The notes beneath the pieces were generated by a model. It did no database searches, was not told the origin of the DNA, and worked only from the letters and a program-made list of their open reading frames with translations. From contig JANMHJ010000020.1 of assembly GCA_031375105.1 (NCBI GenBank), positions 1-64,000 of the forward strand: a DNA stretch of 64,000 nucleotides, written 5' to 3'. A program made the position numbers and the translations under genes. The DNA comes from JANMDU01 sp031375105. Its GTDB lineage: Bacteria; Pseudomonadota; Gammaproteobacteria; Burkholderiales; Burkholderiaceae_C. Of the stretch, positions 1 through 10,336 are shown one piece after another (positions within the stretch are counted from its first letter, which is position 1; the number at the start of each line of letters is the position of its first letter).

Positions 1-1
1 A

Positions 2-133
2 ACCTTTGAGACGCTGGATTTACTGGAGGACCATCTGGTGGGGTCGCTCAAGACCCTGGAAACGCAACATGAATCGATCAAAAGTATCGCCGGATGGGAT
101 TGGATTATTAATGCTATTTCTAATGGGAATTAG
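2..133 (+). CDS. C-terminal end of a truncated CDS (unknown)
   Basis: A reading frame is open from the window edge to a TAG at 131-133 and gives 43 residues, beginning TFETLDLLEDHLVG and ending GWDWIINAISNGN. The mix of acidic, leucine and tryptophan residues looks protein-like, but the piece is too short to assign a family. It would be the last exon-free end of a gene lying mostly upstream of the window, in the same direction as the LuxR regulator that follows. A chance open frame cannot be excluded. Confidence 0.45.
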   Translation, partial: TFETLDLLEDHLVGSLKTLETQHESIKSIAGWDWIINAISNGN

Positions 134-158
134 AATAACCCCCTGATAATTTGCCAAC

Positions 159-1313
159 ATGCCTCCACGCAGCTTAAATCTTGAAGAAGCTGGCCTTCCT
201 TTGTTGGATGCCATCTACGCCGCTGGCGCGGATTTTTCGCTCTGGCCGCAGGCGCTGATCAAACTGGCTGATGCGTTTGGCGCTCAGGATGCCATATTGG
301 GAATCACCGGGCCTTACAGCCTGCCTTTGATGAATTTTGCGCCGCGCTCAGACCCTGCCTACATGGCGCTATATCACGAGCGCTACGGCGTGATGGACGA
401 TGCTTGGCAGCGCATCATGGCTCGCAGCATGGGCAGCATGGCGACGGATGAAATGCTCAGCACGCCTGCACAGCGCAGCCGCAGCACGATTTACAACGAA
501 TGGTCTCGCCCGCAGGGCTACGATCATGTGCTTGGCGGCCCGCTGATGGCGCAACAAGGCTGGGTCACTGGCTTAATGGTGCCGAGGCGGCGCGCTTTTT
601 GCGATGATTCGGTGCGCATGCTGTCTTGGTTGTCTGGCCATCTTGCGCGCGCTGTGCAACTGAATATCCGCTTGGCCACAAATGATCTGCGGCTGGTGGC
701 CAGCACGCAATTGCTGCAATCTTTGCCACGTGCAGCTTTCGTGCTGAATGCAAATGCTTGCTTGCTCATGAGCAACTCTGCAGGTGAGGCGCTGCTCAGG
801 CCTGGCGGCGGCCTGTATCTGAGAGAAGGGCAGGTACTGGTGCATGATCCCCGTGTGCAGCAGCGGTTTGCAAGCCTCGTGCGGGAGAGTTTGAATGTGC
901 ACTGGCTGAGCCCGCGCTATGGCCAAGCTGAGCCAATGAATACGGATGCAGAGATTTTGCTGCCTAGGCCTGGGCAGCCGCCGCGCCGCTTGCTCGTTGC
1001 ACCGCTGCGCCATACAGATGCATCGCGCGCCGCACACATCATGCCCGCTCTGGCCTCGGTGCTGATCATTGAGGCTGATGCGCCAAAGCCCTCGATCCCA
1101 GCGCTTTTGCAGCAGCGCTATGGCCTTACACCCGCAGAGGCGCGCTTGGCTCTGGAGATGGCGCAGGGCGATGGCAAGACCGCTGCTGCTGAGCGGCTGG
1201 GCATCAGCTTCAGCACAGCGCGCTCCCATCTCTCCCGCATTTTTGACAAAACCGGCGTGCGCCGCCAAGCCGAGCTCGTGCGGCTGATATCGCAACTCCA
1301 TGCCAGCCAGTAA
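159..1313 (+). CDS. LuxR-type helix-turn-helix transcriptional regulator
   Basis: A 384-residue protein whose last ~65 residues form a GerE/LuxR DNA-binding domain: LTPAEARLALEMAQG, then AAERLGISFSTARSHLSRIF and KTGVRRQAELVRL. In this family the second helix reads the DNA and the final helix dimerises. The first ~300 residues hold no signature I can name; they probably form a PAS/GAF-like sensor, since the stretch RAAFVLNANACLLMSNSAGE resembles the start of a PAS fold. No strong ribosome binding site precedes the ATG. It is followed directly by a close paralogue on the same strand, so the pair arose by tandem duplication. The signal sensed and the target genes cannot be told from sequence. 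Confidence 0.85.
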   Translation: MPPRSLNLEEAGLPLLDAIYAAGADFSLWPQALIKLADAFGAQDAILGITGPYSLPLMNFAPRSDPAYMALYHERYGVMDDAWQRIMARSMGSMATDEMLSTPAQRSRSTIYNEWSRPQGYDHVLGGPLMAQQGWVTGLMVPRRRAFCDDSVRMLSWLSGHLARAVQLNIRLATNDLRLVASTQLLQSLPRAAFVLNANACLLMSNSAGEALLRPGGGLYLREGQVLVHDPRVQQRFASLVRESLNVHWLSPRYGQAEPMNTDAEILLPRPGQPPRRLLVAPLRHTDASRAAHIMPALASVLIIEADAPKPSIPALLQQRYGLTPAEARLALEMAQGDGKTAAAERLGISFSTARSHLSRIFDKTGVRRQAELVRLISQLHASQ

Positions 1314-1320
1314 GTTACAT

Positions 1321-2447
1321 TTGCATCCCCTGCTGGATGCCATCTACGCCGCCGGTGCAGATTCTCGCTTTGGCCGCAGGCGCTGATCAAGCTCGCTGAT
1401 GCGCTGGGCGCTCAGGATGCCGCTTTGGGCATAGCCGGGCCGCATGGCTTGCCTTGGCTTTTTGCGCCGCGCACCGATCCCTCCTACAAGGCAATCTATC
1501 CAGAGCGCTATTTTGCGCACGACCATGTGTGGCAGCGCACCGTGGCGCGCGGTGTGGGCGCAGCCGTCACGGATCAGATGGTCACTACGCAAGCCGAGAA
1601 AAACCGTTGTGCTGCACACAACGAGTGGTATTTGCCGCAGGGCTATCGCCATAAGCTGGGTGGCCTGATCTTGGATCAGCAGGGCTGGCAAACGGTGCTC
1701 ATGATGCCGGGCAAGCGTGTTTTTGACGAAGCTACCCAGCGGCTCTTTGCCGCCTTATCCGGCCACATCGCGCGCGCCGTGCAGCTCAACATCCGGTTCG
1801 CCCAAGCCGATCAGCATTTGGCAGCCAGTGAGCAAGCCTTGCAATCTATGCCTCGCGCCGCCTTCGTGCTCGATGCCGATGCCCGCCTGCTGCTGGCCAA
1901 TCCCGCAGGAGAAGCCTTGCTCAGAGCAGGCGGCGGCCTACATCTGCGCGATGGCCTTCTGAGCGCCCATGACCCTGCGGCGCAGCAGCGCTTGCTCGCG
2001 CTGGTGCGAGCCAGCCTGGGAATGCAATTGCATCAGCCAGCGGGAGCGCTGCGCCTGCAAAGCGGCTGCGCAGATGGCGAGCTGCTCTTGCCGCAAACTC
2101 AGCGGCCCGCCCGCCGCTTGCTCGTTGTGCCCTTGCCTAGGGCGCAGACTTTCTTGTCGCCCTTGGTTATGCCCGGCTTGGCCGCAGTGCTCATCATCGA
2201 AATTGAAACGCCTGATGCCTCCATGGCCGGGCGCTTGCAGCAGCGCTATGGCCTCACGCCAGCGGAGGCGCGTTTGGCGCTAGAGATGGCGCAGGGCGAT
2301 GGCAAGGCCGCTGCAGCCCAGCGGCTGGGCATCACATTCAGCACAGCGCGCACGCATCTCTCCCGCGTTTTCGACAAAACGGGCGTGCGCCGTCAGGCCG
2401 AGCTGGTTCGGCTGATCGCGCAACTCAGCAGCAAATCTCCAGACTGA
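1321..2447 (+). pseudogene. Second LuxR-type regulator, 5' end frame-disrupted
   Basis: A tandem paralogue of the preceding gene. From the TTG at 1425 it reads 340 residues and ends in the same LuxR helix-turn-helix (LTPAEARLALEMAQGDGKA, then STARTHLSRVFDKTG). The paralogue's N-terminal segment is also present just upstream, at 1321-1360 (LLDAIYAAGAD), but in another frame. Against the first copy one T is missing near 1361-1363, and after it the frame resumes FSLWPQALIKLADALGAQ. No ATG starts the older segment. Either the gene carries a real 1-nt deletion, with translation perhaps restarting at TTG 1425, or there is a sequencing error. The helix-turn-helix and most of the sensor region are intact, so a shortened active protein is possible. 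Confidence 0.7.
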
Positions 2448-2570
2448 TTCCGCCATCCAGACGGTGGAAGGGGGTGGGTTGCAATCGCTTACGCATTTGA
2501 GCCCCGGCATCGGACAAATGTCCGATGCGCTGTAGCGCCCTCTTGCAAAAGAATCCTCGTTATTGACCTT

Positions 2571-2576
2571 TGGAGG
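2571..2576 (+). promoter_or_regulatory. Strong Shine-Dalgarno for the exported protein
   Basis: The sequence TTGGAGGATTTAC directly precedes the ATG at 2583, putting GGAGG about 7 nt from the start codon. This fixes the start of the 610-residue protein. Confidence 0.7.
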
Positions 2577-2582
2577 ATTTAC

Positions 2583-4415
<1,833 letters not shown>

Positions 4416-4450
4416 GTTCCTTAGCATTTCTTCACAGCACAGGATTCATC

Positions 4451-4552
4451 ATGCATTACAAACTTATATTCGCCTTGAGTGATAAAGGCTGGTATGAACT
4501 TGAGGCAACTTCACTGGCAATCACAGAGCGAGTTTCAGATCGCTTCACATGA
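4451..4552 (+). CDS. Possible 33-residue small protein
   Basis: An ATG preceded by CAGGATTCATC (AGGA about 6 nt upstream) opens a 33-residue frame beginning MHYKLIFALSDKGWYELE. It is the only plausible coding sequence in the 304-bp gap between the exported protein and the leftward TolC-family gene. No family is recognised and it may be a chance frame. The rest of the gap shows no clear terminator or promoter. Confidence 0.2.
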   Translation: MHYKLIFALSDKGWYELEATSLAITERVSDRFT

Positions 4553-4719
4553 TATCTGCCGGTATTTTCGCGAGAGCATGGGCCCCACCATTGACGGCTG
4601 GGCGCACCTGCTGAGATTTGCTACAACGGCAAGCACCTACCGACCTAGTCAAGTTACGACGGGCAGCAAATTGCGAACTAGATGGAAATGGCTTTTCGCT
4701 AGAAGCCAAACTGGAAACC

Positions 4720-6054
4720 TCAGCGCGCTAATAAAGCATCCACAGGTGCGAGATCTTCAGCCTTCAAGGTGCCATTGGCCTGACGCAGCTTCAAACCGCC
4801 GACCAATACGTCATAGCGCGCCTTGGCCAGATCGCGTTTGGTTTGGAAGAGCTGAGATTGGCTGTTGAGCACGTCGATATTGATGCGCACGCCGACTTGG
4901 TAACCTAATTTATTGGCATCGAGGGCGCTTTGGCTACTGGCTTCTGCGGCTTCTAGGGCTTTGACTTGGCCTTGGCCTGAGAGCACGCCGAAATAGGCGG
5001 TGCGGGTGGCTTGAGCGATGCTGCGCTTGGCAATGTCCAAATCGCTCTTGGCTTTGTCTTCGAGTTGTATGGTTTCTTTGATGCGGTTTTGCGTGGCGTA
5101 GCCTGCAAAGAGGGGCAGGTTAAATGCGAGGCCGATGGTGGCGTTGTTGGTGCGGCTGTTCAGGCCGGAAGTGGCGCTGCCATTGCTGTTGTGGTTGATG
5201 TTGTAGGAGGCGGTGGCATCCAAGGTGGGTTTGTGGCCAGCCTCGGCTTTTTGGGTTTCTAATTTTGCAATTTCCACGGCGATGGCCGCAGCTTTGATGC
5301 TGGGATGCTGCTCTTCAGATTGTGTGACCCATTGATTGACATCTGCGGGCAGTAGATCAGGCAGCTTAGAAGGCAGGGCCAGCGGCTTGGGGGCGAGGCC
5401 GGGTTTGCCCACGAGCTGATCGAGCGCGATGCGTTTGACGCGCAGATCGTTTTCAGCGGCGATTTCTTGCGCGATCACGAGGTCAAAACGGGCTTGCGCT
5501 TCGCGGGTGTCGGTGATGGTGGAGGTGCCGACTTCAAAATTGCGCTTGGCGGCGGCGAGCTGTTCAGCCACAGCGGTTTTCTGCGCTTTGACGAAGGTCA
5601 GGCTGTCTTGGCTGGCCAGCACATCAAAGTATGCCTGAGAAACACGCACGATCAAATCTTGCTCGGCGCTTTGTAGGGCGGATTTGGCTTGCTCTGCTTG
5701 GCGCTCGCCTTGGGCAGCGGTGGCTCGGTTGGCGGGGCGATAGAGCGGCTGGTTGGCGCTGATCGTGGCTCCTTGTGCACCGAAACTGCGCTCTGTGACG
5801 GGGTTGTTGTTCTCAAATTTGCTGCGGCTGATATTGGCGCTCAAACCGGCTGTGGGTAGCAAACCCGCTTTGGCTTGCTCGGCGCGCGCCAAGTTGGCTT
5901 CGTATTGCGATTGGGCGGCTTGGAGGGTGGCATCGTAAGTGACGGCGGTTTGGTAAAGCTCGGTGAGGCTTTGCGCATGCGCTGCGCCTGCACTCAGGAG
6001 CACGCTGGCGGCGATAGACACAGCGGTGCGGGGCAGGCTGGAAATTTCAAACAT
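4720..6054 (-). CDS. TolC-family outer-membrane efflux protein
   Basis: A 444-residue protein with a signal peptide (SVLLSAGAAHA before QSLTELYQTA) and the two-fold repeated alpha-helical/beta-barrel organisation of TolC-type channels (LTELYQTAVTYDATLQAA; later SQSALDANKLGYQVGV and INIDVLNSQSQLFQTKRD). It would form the outer-membrane exit duct. I start it at the ATG preceded by GAGAGGATTGCC; a frame 10 codons longer exists without a good ribosome site. It is the last gene of the leftward run TetR, adaptor, RND pump, PIMT, rhodanese, TolC, so it probably pairs with the pump encoded upstream, though such channels can also serve type I secretion. Confidence 0.9.
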   Translation of the reverse strand: MFEISSLPRTAVSIAASVLLSAGAAHAQSLTELYQTAVTYDATLQAAQSQYEANLARAEQAKAGLLPTAGLSANISRSKFENNNPVTERSFGAQGATISANQPLYRPANRATAAQGERQAEQAKSALQSAEQDLIVRVSQAYFDVLASQDSLTFVKAQKTAVAEQLAAAKRNFEVGTSTITDTREAQARFDLVIAQEIAAENDLRVKRIALDQLVGKPGLAPKPLALPSKLPDLLPADVNQWVTQSEEQHPSIKAAAIAVEIAKLETQKAEAGHKPTLDATASYNINHNSNGSATSGLNSRTNNATIGLAFNLPLFAGYATQNRIKETIQLEDKAKSDLDIAKRSIAQATRTAYFGVLSGQGQVKALEAAEASSQSALDANKLGYQVGVRINIDVLNSQSQLFQTKRDLAKARYDVLVGGLKLRQANGTLKAEDLAPVDALLAR

Positions 6055-6080
6055 GGCAATCCTCTCAGTAGACGATAAAT

Positions 6081-6428
6081 TCAATAGGTGGCAATGCTGG
6101 CATCGAGTTCACGACTCCATGCATCAATGCCACCTGAAATATTGATGACTTGCTCAAACCCGCGATTGAGCAAAAACGCTGCCACCTGCTGGCTGCGCAT
6201 GCCGTGATGGCAAAGGCAGGCAATCGGGCGGTCTTGCGGCAGTTCATCGAGGCGCTGGGGAATGCTTTGCATTTGCATCAGCAACACATCAAATGCGGGT
6301 GCATCTGCCAGCGGTTTGACGCTGGCTGTCGATATTTCCCAAGGCTCGCGCACATCGAGTACCACGGGCGTGGCCTCCAGTGTGGTTAGCCATTGGCTGA
6401 AGGCGGCGGGACGGATTTGCGGGATCAT
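6081..6428 (-). CDS. Rhodanese-domain protein (single domain)
   Basis: About 115 residues forming one rhodanese domain. It has the opening VVLDVREPWE and the active-site loop CLCHHGMRS, where the cysteine of CHHGMR is the sulfur-accepting residue, and ends GGIDAWSREL. It probably transfers sulfane sulfur or acts in a redox or sulfur-relay role; the substrate cannot be inferred. The start is placed at the ATG giving MIPQIRPAAFSQW, 40 bp after the methyltransferase stop. An upstream in-frame start would overlap that gene. It sits between the PIMT-type methyltransferase and the TolC gene and is probably co-transcribed. Confidence 0.85.
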   Translation of the reverse strand: MIPQIRPAAFSQWLTTLEATPVVLDVREPWEISTASVKPLADAPAFDVLLMQMQSIPQRLDELPQDRPIACLCHHGMRSQQVAAFLLNRGFEQVINISGGIDAWSRELDASIATY

Positions 6429-6468
6429 GCGGCGCAGTGGGGTGAGGCGGGGCGGGTGGGGTAAAGTC

Positions 6469-7137
6469 TTAGAAGCTGAATTTTGGGGTATCAGCAAAGC
6501 CGAGCAGGCGCGGAGCGAGCGTGTCCCAAGGCTGGGTGGTGACGCTGGTGCCGTCTTGGGTTTTGCTCACAAAGGTGGCGCACATCACAGGATCGTTGCC
6601 CACAATCGCGGCCAAGCGGCCACCGGGTTTGAGCAGGGCTTTGAGGCCATCGGGCACGCTGGCCACCGAGCCTGAGAGCACGATCACGTCAAACGGTCCG
6701 TCCACACTCAGATCGACTTTCGAGCCATCAGCAACGCGAACTTCGCAATTGTGGATGCCGGCTTTTTGCAGATTCTCGCGAGCTATGATGGCTTGTGCTT
6801 CGTTGATTTCGAGCGAGATCACGCGCTGCGCCTTGTGCGCGAGCAAAGCGGCCATGTAGCCGCTGCCGGTGCCGATTTGCAGCACTTTTTCATGCTTATG
6901 AACAGCTAAATCTTGCAGGATGCGCGCTTGCACCTTGGGCGCAAGCATAACCAAGCCCTCTTTACCGCCAGGTTGCAATGGAATTTCCATATCGGTGAAG
7001 GCGACTTGTTTGTAAGCCAGAGGCACAAAATCTTCACGCTTGACGACAGCCAGCAGCTGCAAAACGCTGGTATCAAGCACATCCCAAGGGCGGATTTGCT
7101 GTTCGATCATGTTGAAACGGGCTTGTTCGAAATTCAT
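6469..7137 (-). CDS. Protein-L-isoaspartate O-methyltransferase family
   Basis: A 222-residue class I SAM-dependent methyltransferase of the PCM/PIMT family. It has the family N-terminus (NFEQARFNMIEQQIRPWDV), the SAM-binding motif I VLQIGTGSGYMAALLA, the acidic RVISLEINEAQ and the later DVIVLSGSV. Classical members repair isoaspartate in aged proteins, but this short subgroup beside rhodanese and TolC genes may have another acceptor. The start is the ATG preceded by CAGAGAAACACC. It follows the RND permease after 22 bp, in the same operon. Confidence 0.85.
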   Translation of the reverse strand: MNFEQARFNMIEQQIRPWDVLDTSVLQLLAVVKREDFVPLAYKQVAFTDMEIPLQPGGKEGLVMLAPKVQARILQDLAVHKHEKVLQIGTGSGYMAALLAHKAQRVISLEINEAQAIIARENLQKAGIHNCEVRVADGSKVDLSVDGPFDVIVLSGSVASVPDGLKALLKPGGRLAAIVGNDPVMCATFVSKTQDGTSVTTQPWDTLAPRLLGFADTPKFSF

Positions 7138-7159
7138 GGTGTTTCTCTGAGAAGTGCGG

Positions 7160-10100
7160 TTACTCTGCCGATTGCGGCAAGCTGTCGATTTTAGTCTGCG
7201 GCTTCGCACCAAATAGGCGCTTGAACCAATTGGCCAAATCGTCCATATAGCAATACGCCACAGGTACGACGACCAGTGTGAGCAACGACGATGTGATCAC
7301 GCCGCCAATCACGGCTTGGCCCATGGGTGCACGCTGCTCCGAGCCTTCTGAGAGTGCAAAAGCCAGCGGCACCATGCCGAAAATCATGGCCAAAGTGGTC
7401 ATCAAAATCGGGCGCAGACGCACTTTTGCGGCGAGCAGCAAGGCGTCATAGCGCTCCATGCCATCTTCTCTTGATCGAATGGCGAAATCCACCAGCAAAA
7501 TTGCGTTCTTCGTGACTAGGCCCATCAGCATGATCACCCCAATCACGGAGAACATCGAGAGCGTGGAACGAAACATCAATAGTGCCAGCACCACGCCAAT
7601 CAGCGTGAGTGGCAGCGCCGTCATGAGCGCCAATGGCTGCAAAAAGCTCTTGAATTGACTGGCCAAGATCATGTAGATAAAGATCACGGCCAAGGCCAGC
7701 GCGGATGCCGCATAGCCCGCTGATTCGGACATGTTCTTCGTGCTACCGCCAAATTGATAGCTGTAGCCTGGCGGCATGGTGATCTCATCCAGTGTCTTGC
7801 GAATGTCGGCAGAGACTTCGCCTGCTGCGCGACCAAAGACGTTGGCATTGACGGCCACTTCGCGCGTGAGATCGCGGCGGTTGATTTGATTGGGCCCGGT
7901 GCTTTCGCGCACGCTGGCCACTTGATTGAGCCTCACCACACGAGAGCTGCCATCGGCATTCTGGCCCAATGCAAAAGGCAGGCGCTCTAAATCTTGCGGC
8001 GTATTCCGCGCATCGGGGGCGAGACGCACATTCACATCATAGGTTTGGTCATCCGGCGCACGCCAGTTGCCCACCGTTTGGCCGGCCACCAGCGTGCGCA
8101 AGCTAGAGCCGATCTGCGCGGTGCTGAGCCCTAAATCCGAGGCCACTTCGCGGCGTACATCCACCTCAATCGTCGGCTTGGCGGGTTTGACGCTTGAATC
8201 TAAATCCACCAGGCCAGGAATATCGCGCAGCTTGGCCATCACCTGCACCGACAAGCGCTCTAGCTCTTTCAAATCAGAGCCCTTGAGCGCGAATTCAATT
8301 TGCTTGCCGCCACCCACGGCATCGACCGTGCCGGCCTGCGTGACGGTGATGCCTGCCACTTGCGCCAGCCGATCACGTAACTGCGCGGAGATTTGATCGA
8401 CGCTCAAAAGGCGCTCTTTGCGATTGGTCAGGCGCACATACACGTTTGCATAAATCTTGCCTTGCGAATTGCCTGTGTTGATGGTGGAGAGCGTGTAGCG
8501 CACCTCTGGCCGTGCGCGGATGATGGCTTCAACTTGTTTGACTTTGGCTTCCGTGGCTTCGAGCGATGAGCCCACGGGCGTGTAAAAACTGATATTGCTC
8601 TCGCCAAAGTCTGCTTTCGGTACGAATTCCGTGCCGAGAAAGCGCACCATACCAATGCTCAGTGCAAACACGCCAAACGCGAGGAGCAGGGTGGTTTTCT
8701 TCCAAGTCAAGCTCCAGCGCAGAATGCTTTGGTAGCCGTCGCCCAGCTTGTCTGTGCCGCGCTCAAAGGCATGCGTGACGCGGCCAATCGTTTTGTCATA
8801 CCAAGTGACCGGTTTGAAAGGCTTGCCGTGTTGGTCAATCGCCGGATCGTGCCAAATGGAAGACATCATAGGATCGAGCGTGAAGCTCACAAACATCGAG
8901 ATCAACACCGCCGCCACGATGGTGATGCCAAACTCATGGAAGAATTTGCCAATGATGCCGCCCATGAAGCCAATCGGCAGAAAAACTGCCACGATGGAGA
9001 AGGTGGTGGCCAATACGGCCAGGCCAATTTCCTGCGTGCCATCCAGCGAGGCTTGGTAGGGCGTTTTGCCCATTTGAATATGCCGCACGATGTTTTCTCG
9101 TACCACAATCGCATCGTCTATCAAGAGGCCGACGCAGAGCGAGAGCGCCATCAGCGTGATCATGTTGATCGTGAAACCAAACATGTTCATGAAGAGAAAG
9201 GTGCCAATCAAAGCAATCGGCAGTGTGAGGCCGGTGATGATGGTGGAGCGCCAAGAATTGAGGAAGAGGAAGACGATGAGAATCGTGAGCAGCGCGCCTT
9301 CAATCAGTGTGCGCCGCACGTTGTCGACCGAGACGCGAATCGAGCGCGAATTGTCTTGGATCTCTTGCAGTTTCACGCCGGGCGGCAGCAGCTTTTCCAT
9401 CTCAGCAATGGTCTTCTTCAGCCCATCGACCACATCAATCGTGTTCTCATCTTGCGACTTTTGCACCGAGAGCAGCAGCGTGCGATTGCCGTTGTAAAGC
9501 GCGAGATTTTCAGCTTCTTGCGCGCCATCTGAAATGCGGGCGAGTTGGCCCACTGTGATGGCCGCACCCGCTTTGCGCGCCACGATGATCTTGGCAAAAT
9601 CCTCAGGCCGAAGCACGCGCGATTGCACCTGCACCACGCGCTCTTGCGCGAGCGAACGCACCGCGCCCACCGGCAGATCTTGATTTTCATTGCGGATCGC
9701 GCTGGCCACTTGATCGCCGGTGATGCCATAGGCTTCCAGCGCTTGCGGATTCAAATAAACATTGATCTCGCGCTTGGTCGCACCCACCAGCGAAACAGAG
9801 CCTACGCCGCGCACATTTTCCAAGCGTTTTTTCAGATTCTGATCGGCCCAATTGGTCAGCTCGACGCCCGTCATGGCTTTACTTTGCGCGGTGTCTTGCG
9901 GTAACACCGCAACTGACCATACCGCACGCGCAGAAGGATCAAAGCGCAGAATACGCGGCTCTTTGACTTCGGTGCGCAAATTGGGACGCACCGCCGCCAC
10001 TTTCTCACGCACATCGTCTGCTGCTTTGCGGCCATTGATGTTGAGCTGAAATTCAATGATGACGACGGACGAGCCTTCGTAGCTGCGTGAGGTCAGGGCG

Positions 10101-10333
10101 TTGATGCCGGCAATGGAATTGACGGCTTCTTCGATCTTTTTGGAGACTTCGGATTCAACAATCTCAGGCGCTGCGCCCGGGTAGTCTGTGGAGACCACCA
10201 CCACCGGGAAATCAATGCTCGGAAACTGATCGACTTTCAAGCGCTGATAACTGAAAATGCCCAGCACCATCAGCGCCAGCATCATCATGGTCGCGAAGAC
10301 CGGGTTTTGCAGGCTAACGCGGGTGAACCACAT
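7160..10333 (-). CDS. RND (HAE1-type) multidrug efflux permease
   Basis: A 1057-residue inner-membrane pump of the AcrB/MdtB type. It starts with a membrane segment (MWFTRVSLQNPVFATMMMLA), has two large periplasmic loops, and carries the proton-relay helix with paired aspartates (GLLIDDAIVVRENIV, near residue 405) and a C-terminal cluster of helices ending near VVVPVAYCYMDDL. Length is normal. It uses the proton motive force to pump substrates through the adaptor and a TolC channel. The adaptor gene is 3 bp upstream and a TolC-family gene lies downstream in the operon. The substrate range is unknown. Confidence 0.95.
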   Translation of the reverse strand: MWFTRVSLQNPVFATMMMLALMVLGIFSYQRLKVDQFPSIDFPVVVVSTDYPGAAPEIVESEVSKKIEEAVNSIAGINALTSRSYEGSSVVIIEFQLNINGRKAADDVREKVAAVRPNLRTEVKEPRILRFDPSARAVWSVAVLPQDTAQSKAMTGVELTNWADQNLKKRLENVRGVGSVSLVGATKREINVYLNPQALEAYGITGDQVASAIRNENQDLPVGAVRSLAQERVVQVQSRVLRPEDFAKIIVARKAGAAITVGQLARISDGAQEAENLALYNGNRTLLLSVQKSQDENTIDVVDGLKKTIAEMEKLLPPGVKLQEIQDNSRSIRVSVDNVRRTLIEGALLTILIVFLFLNSWRSTIITGLTLPIALIGTFLFMNMFGFTINMITLMALSLCVGLLIDDAIVVRENIVRHIQMGKTPYQASLDGTQEIGLAVLATTFSIVAVFLPIGFMGGIIGKFFHEFGITIVAAVLISMFVSFTLDPMMSSIWHDPAIDQHGKPFKPVTWYDKTIGRVTHAFERGTDKLGDGYQSILRWSLTWKKTTLLLAFGVFALSIGMVRFLGTEFVPKADFGESNISFYTPVGSSLEATEAKVKQVEAIIRARPEVRYTLSTINTGNSQGKIYANVYVRLTNRKERLLSVDQISAQLRDRLAQVAGITVTQAGTVDAVGGGKQIEFALKGSDLKELERLSVQVMAKLRDIPGLVDLDSSVKPAKPTIEVDVRREVASDLGLSTAQIGSSLRTLVAGQTVGNWRAPDDQTYDVNVRLAPDARNTPQDLERLPFALGQNADGSSRVVRLNQVASVRESTGPNQINRRDLTREVAVNANVFGRAAGEVSADIRKTLDEITMPPGYSYQFGGSTKNMSESAGYAASALALAVIFIYMILASQFKSFLQPLALMTALPLTLIGVVLALLMFRSTLSMFSVIGVIMLMGLVTKNAILLVDFAIRSREDGMERYDALLLAAKVRLRPILMTTLAMIFGMVPLAFALSEGSEQRAPMGQAVIGGVITSSLLTLVVVPVAYCYMDDLANWFKRLFGAKPQTKIDSLPQSAE

Positions 10334-10336
10334 GGC

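Noticed and set aside
573..1343. Long leftward frame over the first LuxR gene
   Set aside because: It is antisense to a well-supported regulator, has no ribosome site and encodes a Cys/His/Arg-rich sequence typical of antisense frames.
4479..4868. Rightward frame running into the TolC-family gene
   Set aside because: It overlaps the 3' end of a conserved gene on the other strand and has no homology signs.
8729..9532. Rightward frame over the RND permease
   Set aside because: It lies opposite the conserved pump gene and is a charged, low-order sequence without any domain.
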